Shown here one piece after another: positions 29,117-38,600 of a stretch of DNA of 64,000 nt (position 1 is the stretch's first letter; each line of letters starts with the position of its first letter). Source of the stretch: Streptomyces sp. Ru73 (GTDB lineage Bacteria; Actinomycetota; Actinomycetes; Streptomycetales; Streptomycetaceae); contig NZ_PQSQ01000003.1 in NCBI RefSeq assembly GCF_002920575.1, positions 116,638-180,637 on the forward strand, written 5' to 3'. Below the pieces are notes generated by a model that had not been told where the DNA came from, did no database searches, and was given only the letters and a program-made list of their open reading frames with translations. The position numbers were made by a program, and so were the translations under genes.

Positions 29117-29934
29117 ATTTCCCCTGCCACACGCTCGATGAGGTGTGCGGACTCCACCGGACCGAGAGCCTGCGTGCGCAGCATGCCATAGCGCAAAGAG
29201 AATTGGCTGACCCGATCGGCGTCAAAAACCATGGTGCCTACGCTGTGGGCTTCCAGGTAGACGGCCTGTCGGTGAGCCGAAGTCTCCAGCAGGACACAGG
29301 TGCCGCCGTCGAGACCGGCGTGTGCGGCAAGGTCGGTCGGCATGACCTGGATCGCGACATTCCGTAGCTGCCCACAGGTGAGCAGATGCGCCATCTGGGC
29401 TTTCATCGTGGATGCCGTCCCCACCATGCGTCGTAGCGCAGCCTCTTCGAGGATGAACACAAGGGCGAGCGGCGGCTTCTCCCGTTTCAATAGGGCCTGC
29501 CGTCGGAGCCGCACGGCGAGGCTCTGCTCCACTGTCTCGTCGTCCAGAGGCGGGTAGTAGACGCCGAGCAGGTTCCGTGCGTATTCCTCGGTCTGGAGAA
29601 GCCCAGGAATGAGCAGCGGGTCGTACGAGAAGCGGCTCAACGCCTCGGCTTCCAACAGGGCGAAGTCCTTGAAGAATTCAGGGAACTTGGCGAGTTCGAC
29701 CTGCGGCTGCAGCGTCCGTAGCGCGCCTGCCGCCTCCAGCACGTCCTCCACGGCCTCCGTGAATACGTTTTTCGCTGGACGCCGACCCTGCTCGACGGAC
29801 GCCACCAGCTCGTACGAGTAGCCCACCGCTTCCGCCAGTTGCTGCTGGGTCAGGCCGGCCCGCTCGCGGAAGAGTTTCAGGAGCTTGCCGTAGCCGGCCC
29901 AGATGGCGGGCCGTTCGCCCGTCCCGTTCGTCAT
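29113..29934 (-). CDS. XRE-family regulator with DUF5753 domain
   Basis: 273 residues. The helix-turn-helix is LKLFRERAGLTQQQLAEAVG with YSYELVASVEQGRRPAK (about 15-60). The remainder is the DUF5753 region, with FSYDPLLIPGLLQTEEYARN and the characteristic EEAALRRMVG and VMPTDLAAHAGLDGG segments. WhiJ-like regulators of this type work with a DUF397 partner; the two genes overlap by 4 bp here. Base composition of the gene is a little lower in GC than its neighbours, which is common for this family. Confidence 0.92.
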   Translation of the reverse strand: MTNGTGERPAIWAGYGKLLKLFRERAGLTQQQLAEAVGYSYELVASVEQGRRPAKNVFTEAVEDVLEAAGALRTLQPQVELAKFPEFFKDFALLEAEALSRFSYDPLLIPGLLQTEEYARNLLGVYYPPLDDETVEQSLAVRLRRQALLKREKPPLALVFILEEAALRRMVGTASTMKAQMAHLLTCGQLRNVAIQVMPTDLAAHAGLDGGTCVLLETSAHRQAVYLEAHSVGTMVFDADRVSQFSLRYGMLRTQALGPVESAHLIERVAGEI

Positions 29935-30021
29935 TCGGCGAGGCTAGCCGCGCCGCCCCGCTCGTTACTCTCCGAAGTCGTCAATTGACACGGGCATTTT
30001 CGAAGGCGAGCGCGGTGCGGC

Positions 30022-31029
30022 TCAGCTTGACCGTTTCCCGGACCCCGCGCGTCCCACGCATCCCAACAACGCCAGCGCGAACTCCGCGTATTCGGATGCG
30101 ATGTGCTCCGGCGTGGACGGGCCGTCGGGGCGGAACCACTGGGGGAGGGACGTGCACATCGTGGCGATCGCGCGGGCCGCGTGGCGCGGATGCCGGGTGG
30201 TGAACGTGCCCTCGCGCACCGCGTCCTCGATCTCGGCGTCCAGCATGTGCTGGACGCCGTTGCGCAGGCCGGCGATCCGCCGCCGGTTGGCGCGGTGCAG
30301 GCTGCGCATCTCGCTGGCGCCGATGAACGCCAGCTCGCGGCGGTGCGTGTGGAAGAGGGCCAGCGCCTCCACGACGAGCGCGGTGCGGCGCGCCGGGGTG
30401 GCGCCCTCCCGGCGGGCCGCCCGTACCCGCCACAGCAGTTCGTCCATGGTGAGGTCGAGCGTCGCGACCAGCAGGTGCTGCTTGCTGGGGTAGTGGTGGT
30501 ACACGCCCGGCACGCTCATCCCGGCGCGCGCAGCGATCTCGCGTACGGTCGCGCCGTGGTAACCGGTCTCCACGAACAGGCCGATGGCCGCCGAGAGGAC
30601 GGGGTCGAGGCGCATCGGGCCGAAGGCCCGCCAGTCCGGGCCCGCGGCCGCCGCCGGTGCGCGGTGGGCGGGGGCCGCGGTGTCCGTACGCTCCTCGTGG
30701 AGCAGGAGGCGGCCGGCCGTCGTGCCGAGTGCGTCGGCGATGCGATGGAGGCGGCCGACCGTGACGTCGACCTTGCCGTTCTCGATGGCGCTCAGCGTCC
30801 CCGGGCTCACCTCCAGCCGCCGCGCCAGCTCGCGGAGCGAGAGCCGCTGGGCCTGACGGACGTGCCGGACGGCCGGGCCCACGCCCCCGCCCTCGGCCCT
30901 GTCCCCGCCTCCGTCCCCATCCCCGCAGGGCTCCGGCACGCCCCCGCAGGGCCTCGGTACGTCCCCGCCGGACTCCGGTACGGCCCCGTCGGGCTCCCCT
31001 GCGGGGCCTCCGTACGGCTCACGCGTCAT
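30022..31029 (-). CDS. XRE-TetR fusion transcriptional regulator
   Basis: 335 residues with two DNA-binding domains. After a Gly/Pro/Asp-rich start (about 1-48) comes an XRE helix-turn-helix, VRHVRQAQRLSLRELARRLE with VSPGTLSAIENGK (about 52-105). A His/Ala-rich linker leads to a TetR domain, ETGYHGATVREIAARAGMSV with PGVYHHYPSKQHLL (about 150-190), and a TetR ligand-binding C-terminus. Divergent from the cyclase/acyl-CoA ligase pair, which it probably represses. A GTTCAG/CTGAAC palindrome lies directly before its start codon. Two-HTH architectures of this kind are known in actinobacteria but unusual. Confidence 0.85.
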   Translation of the reverse strand: MTREPYGGPAGEPDGAVPESGGDVPRPCGGVPEPCGDGDGGGDRAEGGGVGPAVRHVRQAQRLSLRELARRLEVSPGTLSAIENGKVDVTVGRLHRIADALGTTAGRLLLHEERTDTAAPAHRAPAAAAGPDWRAFGPMRLDPVLSAAIGLFVETGYHGATVREIAARAGMSVPGVYHHYPSKQHLLVATLDLTMDELLWRVRAARREGATPARRTALVVEALALFHTHRRELAFIGASEMRSLHRANRRRIAGLRNGVQHMLDAEIEDAVREGTFTTRHPRHAARAIATMCTSLPQWFRPDGPSTPEHIASEYAEFALALLGCVGRAGSGKRSS

Positions 31030-31031
31030 GT

Positions 31032-31048
31032 GTTCAGGCTAGCTGAAC
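31032..31048. promoter_or_regulatory. Palindrome at the start of the XRE-TetR gene
   Basis: GTTCAG-GCTAG-CTGAAC (31032-31048) is a perfect 6-5-6 inverted repeat ending 3 bp from the ATG of the regulator. Position and symmetry suit an autoregulatory operator. Confidence 0.55.
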
Positions 31049-31148
31049 AGCAGAGGAGTTTCCGCGAAAACCCTACTGCGCACCCGTTGACGCTGAGTTG
31101 GAGGGTGATTCACAGTGGCCAGCGCACTGCCAGCCCGAGCGGTTGGTC

Positions 31149-31183
31149 GGTACCGGTTCCGGCCGACGCCGGCCGCCGGTACC
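31149..31183. promoter_or_regulatory. Inverted repeat upstream of the cyclase gene
   Basis: GGTACCGG (31149-31156) and CCGGTACC (31176-31183) are separated by 19 bp of GC-rich sequence. It lies 36 bp before the cyclase start, downstream of a possible -35 TTGACG (31087-31092). It may be an operator or a 5'-UTR hairpin. Confidence 0.4.
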
Positions 31184-31218
31184 CCCTGCGTGCTCCGTGA
31201 GTGAGGAAGGTGCGAGCG

Positions 31219-32172
31219 ATGACCGACATCACGACCATGGACGAACTGCTCCGCGACGCCCCCAGCAACTGGGGGAAGTGGGGCCCGGACGACGAAGTGG
31301 GCGCGCTGAACTACCTCGACGCGTCGGAAGTGCTGCGCGGCGTCGCCCACATCTCCTCGGGTGAGGTCTTCACCCTCCAGCGGCTGATCGGGGACCCGAA
31401 GGGGGATCCGGTGTGGCCGGGGCGGTCGCCCGCCGAGCGGACCATGATCATGGACGAGTCGACCTGGGACGGCGCCGACGCGCCCGCCTTCCCCGGCGGC
31501 CTGCACTACGCCGATGACAAGATCGACGCCTTCCTGCAGGGCTCCACGCAGTACGACGCCCTCGGCCACGTCTGGTACGGCGGCAAGATCTGGAACGGGT
31601 ACGACGCCCGGACCACCGTCGGCGGACTGGACAGGGCGAGCGTGGCGCCGATCGCCGAGCGGGGCGTCGCCGGGCGCGGCATCCTCCTCGACATGGCCCG
31701 CTTCCGCGGCAAGAAGGCGCTGGAGAAGGGGGAGACCTTCACCCACGAGGACCTGGAGGCGTGCGCCGCCGCCCAGGGCGCCGCCATCGAGCCGCACGAC
31801 ATCCTGCTGATCAGGACCAACTTCCTGCAGCTCTTCCACGAGCAGGGGGACGCGTTCTACGAGGACTTCTGCGAGCCGGGGCTCACGTACAGCCCCGAGC
31901 TGGTGCGCTGGTTCCAGGAGCAGGAGATCCCGAACCTCGTCACGGACACCATCGCCAACGAGCGGACCGTCGAGCCCGAGACCGGCTTCGCACTGCCGCT
32001 GCACTGCGCCCTGATGCGCAACCTCGGGATCGCCCTCACCGAGATCTGCGACCTGGAGAAGCTCGCGGACAGCTGCGCGGCCGACGGCCGGTACACCTTC
32101 CTCTACACCGCGGCGCCGCTGAAGGTGCACCGCGCGACCGGCGCCCCCGTCAACCCCGTGGTGATCAAGTGA
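31219..32172 (+). CDS. Cyclase-family protein (metal-dependent hydrolase, KynB-like fold)
   Basis: 317 residues. The family core is present: DDEVGALNYL near the start, STQYDALGHVWYGGKIWNG in place of the classical HxGTHxDxP motif (His in DALGHV), and the C-terminal LPLHCALMRNLGIALTEICDLEKLA. Family members include arylformamidases and poorly characterised hydrolases of aromatic or polyketide-like substrates. ATG at 31219 follows GGAAGG. Its stop overlaps the GTG of the acyl-CoA ligase gene, so the two products should act in one pathway, perhaps degradation of a cyclic or aromatic acid (inference). Confidence 0.85.
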   Translation: MTDITTMDELLRDAPSNWGKWGPDDEVGALNYLDASEVLRGVAHISSGEVFTLQRLIGDPKGDPVWPGRSPAERTMIMDESTWDGADAPAFPGGLHYADDKIDAFLQGSTQYDALGHVWYGGKIWNGYDARTTVGGLDRASVAPIAERGVAGRGILLDMARFRGKKALEKGETFTHEDLEACAAAQGAAIEPHDILLIRTNFLQLFHEQGDAFYEDFCEPGLTYSPELVRWFQEQEIPNLVTDTIANERTVEPETGFALPLHCALMRNLGIALTEICDLEKLADSCAADGRYTFLYTAAPLKVHRATGAPVNPVVIK

Positions 32173-33836
32173 GCGCGTACCGGGAGCGCCCCTGGCTGGC
32201 GCGGTACGCCGAGGGAACCCCGGCCGACATCACGCCCGAGCACCCCACCCTCCTGCACGCCTTCCGGGCCTCGGCCGAGCGCAGCCCCGGCACCGAGGCG
32301 ATCCGGTACTTCGACGGCGTCCTCACCCTCGCCGACCTCGACGACGCCTCCGACGCGCTCGCCCTGGCGCTCGCCGAGCGCGGTTTCGCGCCGGGCGACC
32401 GGCTCGCGCTGTACGTCCAGAACGACCCCGCCTTCGTCATCGGCCTGCTCGCCGCCTGGAAGGCCGGCGGCGCCGCCGTCGCCGTCAACCCGATGAACAA
32501 GGCCCGCGAGCTGACGTACCTGCTCACCGACTCCGGCGCGAGCGCGCTGCTCTGCCTGGACGAGCTGTACGAGAGCGTGGCCAAGGGCGTCGTCGGCGGC
32601 GGCACCACGCAGGTCGCCACCGTCGTCACCTGCTCGCCGCTGGATTGGCAGACCCGCGACGACCCCCGGCTCTTCGACGGCGTGCGGCGGAACCGGCCGC
32701 GCGGCACCCTCGACCTCCGCACCCTCGTCGGGCAGTACGCGGGCCGGGCCCCCGCACCCGCGACGCCGGCCCCGGGCGACATCGCCGTACTCACCTACAC
32801 CTCCGGCACCACGGGCGAGCCCAAGGGCGCGCTGAACACGCACGGCACGATGCTGTTCAACGCCTGTACGTACCGGGAGTGGATGCGGCTGACCAGCGAG
32901 GACAGCATCCTGGGTGTGGCGCCGCTGTTCCACATCACGGGGCTGATCGGGCATCTCGCGCTCGCCCTGCTGCTGCCCTGCCCGCTGGTCCTCGCGCACC
33001 GCTTCCACCCGGGCGTCGTGCTGGACGCGCTGCGCGAGCACCGGCCGACGTTCACGGTCGGCGCCATCACCGTCTTCATCAGCCTGGCCGGCGCGCCGGA
33101 CGCCACCCGCGAGGACTTCGCCTCGCTCCGCGTTGTCTACTCCGGCGGCGCGCCCATCGCACCGGCGGTCAACGAGCAGTTCGAGAAGGCGACGGGCCGG
33201 TACATCCACAACATCTACGGGCTGACGGAGACCAACTCGCCCTCGCACGCCGTGCCGCTCGGCGCCCAGGCCCCCGTCGACCCGGAGTCGGGTGCCCTGT
33301 CGGTGGGCGTGCCGGTCTTCAACACGGTCGTGCGGATTCTCGACGAGGAGGGCGCGGAGGTGCCGGTCGGCGAGATCGGCGAGATCGCCACGTCGGGGCC
33401 GCAGGTGGTGCCCGGGTACTGGAACAAGCCCGAGGCCACGGCCGCCGCGCTGCCCGGCGGCGAGCTGCGCACCGGGGACGTCGGCTTCATGGACGCCGAC
33501 GGCTGGTTCTACCTGGTGGACCGCAAGAAGGACATGATCAACGCGGCCGGGTACAAGGTGTGGCCGCGCGAGGTCGAGGACGTCCTGTACGGGCATCCGG
33601 CGGTCCGGGAGGCGGCGGTGGTCGGCGTGCCGGACGCGTACCGGGGCGAGAGCGTGAAGGCGTTCGTGTCCCTCAAACGGGGCGAGACGGTGACGGAGGA
33701 GGAGCTGATCGGGTACTGCAGGGAGCAGATGGCCGCGTACAAATACCCGCGTTCCATATCCTTCCTGGATGATCTGCCGAAGACGGCCACCGGGAAGATC
33801 CTCCGCCGGGAACTGCGGGACGACGCCGGCACCTGA
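32169..33836 (+). CDS. AMP-forming acyl-CoA ligase/synthetase
   Basis: 555 residues, ANL superfamily. The P-loop is LTYTSGTTGEPKGALNTHGT; further motifs are IYGLTETNSPSH, the hinge region GWFYLVDRKKDMINAAGYKV, and the catalytic Lys in LPKTATGKILRREL. It activates a carboxylic acid to acyl-AMP then acyl-CoA in the cytosol. It starts with GTG inside the cyclase stop codon. By its motifs it resembles medium/long-chain or aryl-CoA ligases; the chain length cannot be read from sequence. Regulated, presumably, by the divergent XRE-TetR protein. Confidence 0.9.
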   Translation: MSAYRERPWLARYAEGTPADITPEHPTLLHAFRASAERSPGTEAIRYFDGVLTLADLDDASDALALALAERGFAPGDRLALYVQNDPAFVIGLLAAWKAGGAAVAVNPMNKARELTYLLTDSGASALLCLDELYESVAKGVVGGGTTQVATVVTCSPLDWQTRDDPRLFDGVRRNRPRGTLDLRTLVGQYAGRAPAPATPAPGDIAVLTYTSGTTGEPKGALNTHGTMLFNACTYREWMRLTSEDSILGVAPLFHITGLIGHLALALLLPCPLVLAHRFHPGVVLDALREHRPTFTVGAITVFISLAGAPDATREDFASLRVVYSGGAPIAPAVNEQFEKATGRYIHNIYGLTETNSPSHAVPLGAQAPVDPESGALSVGVPVFNTVVRILDEEGAEVPVGEIGEIATSGPQVVPGYWNKPEATAAALPGGELRTGDVGFMDADGWFYLVDRKKDMINAAGYKVWPREVEDVLYGHPAVREAAVVGVPDAYRGESVKAFVSLKRGETVTEEELIGYCREQMAAYKYPRSISFLDDLPKTATGKILRRELRDDAGT

Positions 33837-33869
33837 CGCGCCCCGGCCGTCCGTGACGTACGCGGCACA

Positions 33870-33887
33870 CGTGACGCGTGCGTCACG
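33870..33887. terminator. Perfect palindrome after the acyl-CoA ligase gene
   Basis: CGTGACGC-GT-GCGTCACG (33870-33887) is a perfect 8-2-8 inverted repeat 34 bp after the ligase stop. The 2-bp centre is too tight for a good hairpin loop, so a protein-binding site is as likely as a terminator. Confidence 0.4.
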
Positions 33888-33937
33888 GGCGGCGTGCGTG
33901 GCGCGTGTGGCGCGGGCGGCCGCAGTCGGCACCGTCC

Positions 33938-33973
33938 GGCCGTGCCGCGCCGGGCGGCCGTGCCGCGCCGGGC
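33938..33973. repeat. 18-bp tandem repeat, two copies
   Basis: GGCCGTGCCGCGCCGGGC occurs at 33938-33955 and again at 33956-33973, exactly in tandem. It lies between the ligase gene and the GlnR-like site upstream of the ammonium transporter. No function is evident. Confidence 0.75.
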
Positions 33974-33995
33974 GGGGGAAACTCCGCGGTAACGC

Positions 33996-34033
33996 GAAAC
34001 GTCGCCGAAACGTCGATGTTCGATACCGGAAAT
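33996..34033 (+). promoter_or_regulatory. GlnR-box-like array upstream of the amt gene
   Basis: GAAAC-n6-GAAAC-n6-GTTCG-n6-GAAAT (33996-34033) keeps an exact 11-bp period over four half-sites. The GlnR consensus in Streptomyces is alternating gTnAC and GaAAC half-sites with 6-bp spacers. Two GAAAC b-type sites and one GTTCG a-type site fit well; the first site deviates by one base. It lies 73 bp before the transporter start, suiting nitrogen-dependent control. Confidence 0.6.
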
Positions 34034-34106
34034 TGCGGCGGGTCACTCTCTTCCCTGGCCCGGCGACGCCCCCTGCCACCACCGCCGGGCGGGAAGGTTG
34101 ACGCAC

Positions 34107-35435
34107 ATGCCTGCCGGAATCGACTCCGGGGACACCGCCTGGCTGCTGGCCGCGACCGCGCTGGTGCTGCTGATGACACCCGGGCTGGCCCTCTTCTACG
34201 GCGGCATGGTGCGCGCCAAGAGCGTGCTGAACATGCTGATGATGAGCTTCACCGCCATCGCCGTCGTCACCGTCGTCTGGCTGGCGATCGGATACAGCCT
34301 GGCCTTCGGGCCGGACACCGGCGCGGGGCTGATCGGCGGCCTGGACCACCTCGGCATGCACGGCATCGGCCCGAAGAGCGTCACCGGGCACGTCCCGACG
34401 GCCCTCTTCGCCGCCTTCCAGCTCACCTTCGCGATCCTCACCGTCTCCCTGATCAGCGGCGCCATCGCGGACCGCGCCCGCTTCGGCGCATGGGTGGCCT
34501 TCACCGCACTCTGGACGCTGCTGGTCTACGTGCCGGTCGCCCACTGGGTCTTCGCGCCCGGCGGCTGGATCCTGGACCAGCTGGGCGCGCTGGACTTCGC
34601 GGGCGGCACCGTCGTCGAGGTGAACTGCGGCGCCTCGGGCCTGGCCCTCGCCCTCGTCCTCGGGCCGCGCCTCGGCTTCGGCAAGGAGGCCATGCGGCCG
34701 CACAGCCTGCCGCTGGTCGTCCTGGGCGCCGGGCTGCTGTGGTTCGGCTGGTTCGGCTTCAACGCGGGGTCGGCGCTCGCCGCCGACGGCAAGGCCGCCA
34801 TGGTCCTGCTGAACACCCAGGCGGCGGGCTGCACCGGCCTGCTCGGCTGGCTGCTGGTGGAGAAGCGCAGGGACTCGCACGCCACCACCCTCGGCGCGGC
34901 CTCCGGCGCGGTCGCGGGCCTGGTCGCGATCACCCCGTCCTGCGGCTCGGTCGGCATCTGGGGCGCCCTCGCCATCGGCCTGATCGCGGGCGTGGTCTGC
35001 TCGTACGCGGTCAACTGGAAGTTCCGCTTCGGCTACGACGACTCGCTGGACGTGGTGGGCGTCCACTTCGTCGCCGGCGTCCTCGGCACCCTGCTCATCG
35101 GCTTCTTCGCCACCTCCGACATGACCGACGGCCCGGCCGGCCTGCTCTCCGGCGGCGGCGCCGGCCAGCTGGTCAAGCAGCTCGTCGCCGTCCTCGCGAC
35201 CGGCGCCTACGCCTTCCTCGTCACCTACGCCCTCGGCAAGGCCATCGACAAGCTCATGGGCTTCCGCGCGGCCCCCGACCACGAACGCACCGGCCTGGAC
35301 CTCACCATCCACGCCGAGACCGCCTACGACCACGGCGTACTCGGCCACGGCACGGTAGGCCGCCGCGACCCCGCCCACCACCTCCCGGGCGCCACGACCA
35401 CCCTGCACCGGGCTGACCGGGAACCGGGGGAGTAG
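34107..35435 (+). CDS. amt: Ammonium transporter, Amt family, with Glu at the first twin-His position
   Basis: 442 residues, 11 predicted membrane helices. Family motifs: TPGLALFYGGMVRAKSVLNM, SLISGAIADRARFGAWV, FGWFGFNAGSALAADGKAA and DVVGVHFVAGVLGTLLIGFF. The second pore His is His320. At the first twin-His position, canonical Amt has a His in (T)VVHINAG; here the sequence is TVVEVNCGASGL with Glu171. The same His-to-Glu swap occurs in some fungal Mep transporters, so the pore may still conduct with altered properties. The Asp of the recruitment site is kept (LDFAGG). No glnK follows. ATG at 34107 is preferred over the TTG at 34098 because GGAAGG then has normal spacing. Confidence 0.9.
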   Translation: MPAGIDSGDTAWLLAATALVLLMTPGLALFYGGMVRAKSVLNMLMMSFTAIAVVTVVWLAIGYSLAFGPDTGAGLIGGLDHLGMHGIGPKSVTGHVPTALFAAFQLTFAILTVSLISGAIADRARFGAWVAFTALWTLLVYVPVAHWVFAPGGWILDQLGALDFAGGTVVEVNCGASGLALALVLGPRLGFGKEAMRPHSLPLVVLGAGLLWFGWFGFNAGSALAADGKAAMVLLNTQAAGCTGLLGWLLVEKRRDSHATTLGAASGAVAGLVAITPSCGSVGIWGALAIGLIAGVVCSYAVNWKFRFGYDDSLDVVGVHFVAGVLGTLLIGFFATSDMTDGPAGLLSGGGAGQLVKQLVAVLATGAYAFLVTYALGKAIDKLMGFRAAPDHERTGLDLTIHAETAYDHGVLGHGTVGRRDPAHHLPGATTTLHRADREPGE

Positions 35436-35490
35436 GGGAGAGGGACGAGGGGCGCGCCGGCGCGGTCCAGGGGCGGGGAACCGCTCACCC

Positions 35491-35516
35491 CGTTGCGCAG
35501 GGGGCTTGTCGCAACG
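35491..35516. promoter_or_regulatory. Inverted repeat between amt and the multicopper oxidase gene
   Basis: CGTTGCG (35491-35497) and CGCAACG (35510-35516) with a 12-nt loop, 56 bp after the amt stop. It may be a terminator stem or an operator. A further small palindrome CCATATGG is at about 35623-35630, within the leader of the oxidase gene. Confidence 0.35.
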
Positions 35517-35656
35517 AGGGGGACCGCGCCACGGTGCGCCGTCGTGCTTCCGGGGCTCCCGGTGCCGTCCGTCCGTGAGCAACCCGCGTGAAGAGAGGGG
35601 ACGTCTACCCCCATGTCATATTCCATATGGCACTTCACGTCACAGGGGGATGCCTC

Positions 35657-38600
35657 ATGGCATTACGGACATACGATGTGGTGGCGCTGACAGTTCCGAT
35701 CGTCTACGACACGTGGGGGGACCACGATCCGGACGGCATGATCTACGCGCTCGCGGCGGACGAGCCCGAGCTGCGCAGGGTCCGGGAGCAGTTCCCCGAC
35801 CCGTTCCCGAATCCGCTCGAGGAGCCGGACCGGCTCCCGAAGCCCCACCCGCTGGTCAGGCCGCTCGTCCTGCGCGCCACCGTGGGCGACAAGGTCGTGG
35901 TGCGGTTCCGCAACGAACTGCCGCAGCGCGCCGGCATCCACGCCCAGGGCGTCGGTTACGACGTCCTTGACGCGGACGGCGGCAAGGTCGGCAGAAACCC
36001 GGACTCGGCCGCCGAGCCGGACGGCGGCCGCCGCACCTACGTCTGGCGGTGCGACGAGGAAGGCACGTTCTTCTTCGGCGACCTCGCCGACCTGCGCGGC
36101 GCCGAACACGGCTCGAACGCGCACGGCCTCTTCGGCGCGCTGATCGTCGAGCCGCGCGGCGCGACCTGGACCGACCCGGTCACCGGCGGGCCGCTCGCCT
36201 CCGGCCTGTACGCCGACGTCCACGTGCCCGGCGCACCGAGCTTCCGCGAGTACGCGATCTTCATGCACGACGAGACGCACAACCACAACCCGGTCCTGCC
36301 GCCGCACCCGCGGTACCACTGCGACCTGCCGCGTCCGCACACCCACTCCGTCGCAGCGGGCGGCGAACGGCTGGCGCCGGACATCTTCGGCGACCAGGAC
36401 CCGGAGCACGGCGGTGGGCACGACGACGCGCACGCCGCCTCGATGATGCTGATGAGCTACCGCACCGAGCCGATGGGCTGGCGCGCGTTCGCGTACGAGC
36501 GGATGCTCGCCGACGGGGAGCTGGACCCGGTGCGCGACCAGATCGTCGGCGAGGAGCAGCACCACAGCTCCTGGCTGTTCGGCGACCCGTCGACCCCGCT
36601 GCTGCGCGCCTACCGCGGGGACCGTACGCGGATCCGGCTGCTGCACGCCGGCGTCAAGGAGACCCACGTCTTCCATCTGCACCTGCACCAGTGGCGGGCG
36701 GTCCCCGGCAACGACGACTCGCCGCTGATAGACTCCATCTCCATCGGCCCGCAGCAGGCCTTCACCATCGAGACGACCGCGGGCTCGGTCCAGCGCGCGA
36801 CCGGCGACGCGATCTTCCACTGCCACCTCTATCCGCACTTCCACTCCGGAATGTGGGGGATCTGGCGGATCTTCGACAAGCTGCAGGACGGCTCGGGGCG
36901 CTACCCCGACGGCACACCGATCGCGGCACTGCGGCCGCTGCCCGGCAACCCGGACCAGCCGCAGCCGCCGACCACCGAGCGGCCCGGCTTCCCCGCCTTC
37001 ATCCCCGGTGAGTTCCCGCAGAAGTCACCCCGCCCGCCACGCACGCCGCACATGCCGGAGGGCATGGGGCGCGAGCCCACAGAGCTGGAGCGCGCGGCGT
37101 TCGTCGACGACCCGCAGCCGGGCGAGGCGTTCACCAGGGTGACGCCCGCCGGTGCCACGCCGCCGGTGCGCCGCTACCACCTGGTGGTGCTGGAGGCGCC
37201 GGTCACGTACTTCGACGGCGGCAACGGCCACCCGGGCGGGGAGGCCGGGCACGGCAGCCGGTGGTACGACCCCCGTGGCGTCCTCTTCGCGCTCAAGGAG
37301 GAGATCGACGAGGCCGGCGGCGTCGAGGAATTCCGGCGGCAGCTCGCCGAGGGCCACCGGCAGGTCCAGCCGATCGCGATCCGCGGGCGCAAGGGCGAGG
37401 TACTGGAGTTCACGCTGACCAACGCGCTGCCGGTCGGCTGCCAGGAGGAGACCGCCTTCGACCAGGTCCTGCCCTTCCAGCCCGAGTGCGGCCTGCACGT
37501 ACACCTCGTCAAGTTCGATCCGCTGGTGTCGGACGGCGCCAGCGTGGGCTGGAACTACCTCTCCGGTACGACCACCACCGACCAGGGCGCGGAGGACTTC
37601 GCCCGCTACAACTCCTGGATGTACCGCTGGTACTGCGACGAGGAGTTCGGTGTCGTCTTCTTCCACGACCATCTGCTCGCCAACGAGCGGCAACGGCACG
37701 GCCTGTTCGGCAGCATGATCGCCGAACCGGAGGGCGCCGTGTGGGTCGACCCGCACGACCACGGACGCGAGGTGCGCAACGCCAACCAGGCGGTGGTGCG
37801 GCTCCCGGACGGCACGGCCTTCCGCGAACAGGTCCTGGGCGTCGCCGACTTCGTCCCGCTCTTCGAGCGCAAGGACGGCCGCGACGACCCGATCAACCCG
37901 CCGGACTTCCCCGGCCAGCTGGAGGACCACGGCGCGATGGCCGTCGGCTACCGCTGCGAGCCGCTGCACGAGAGGGGGGACGAACCGGCCGACTGGTTCT
38001 CCAGCGACAAGCACGGCGACCCCGGCACGCCGGTGCTCCGCGGCTACCCCGGTGAGCCGGTCCGGCTGCGCCTGTACCAGGGCTCCCACGAGGAGCAGCA
38101 CGGCCTGATGGTGCACGGCATGCGCTGGCGGGCCTGGCGCGACGACCCCGCATCACCGCTGCGCGACCACCAGACGCTGGGCATCTCCGAGGCGTTCAGC
38201 TTCCACCTCGACGAGTACCGCGGGCCCGGCGACTACCTGTGGCACTTCGCCGGCATCGACGACACCTGGATGGGGTGCTGGGGACTCTTCCGGCTGCACG
38301 AGGAGGAACAGCCGGACCTGCCCCCGCTGCCCGGCCGCCGCACCGCCGACCCACTGCCGCCGTTCCGCGCCTCCCAGGCCCGGCGCTACCGGGTACGCGC
38401 CCGGAGCGCGGAGATCCACTACAGCGATCAGCGGTCGGACCCGTTCGGCGTGGAGTACCGCACCGACGGCCAGCCGGACGGCGAACCGCTGATCATCCGC
38501 TGCCGCGTCGGCGAGTGGGTGGAGGTCCGGCTCCGCAACGAGCTGACGGTGCCGCTGACGCCCACCCCGTTCGACCCGCCGCTGCCCGCCAAGGACGACC

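Noticed and set aside
32103..35582. 1,159-codon minus-strand ORF opposite the acyl-CoA ligase and amt genes
   Set aside because: It is antisense shadow sequence rich in Arg, Gly, Val and His, with no domain and covering two clear genes.
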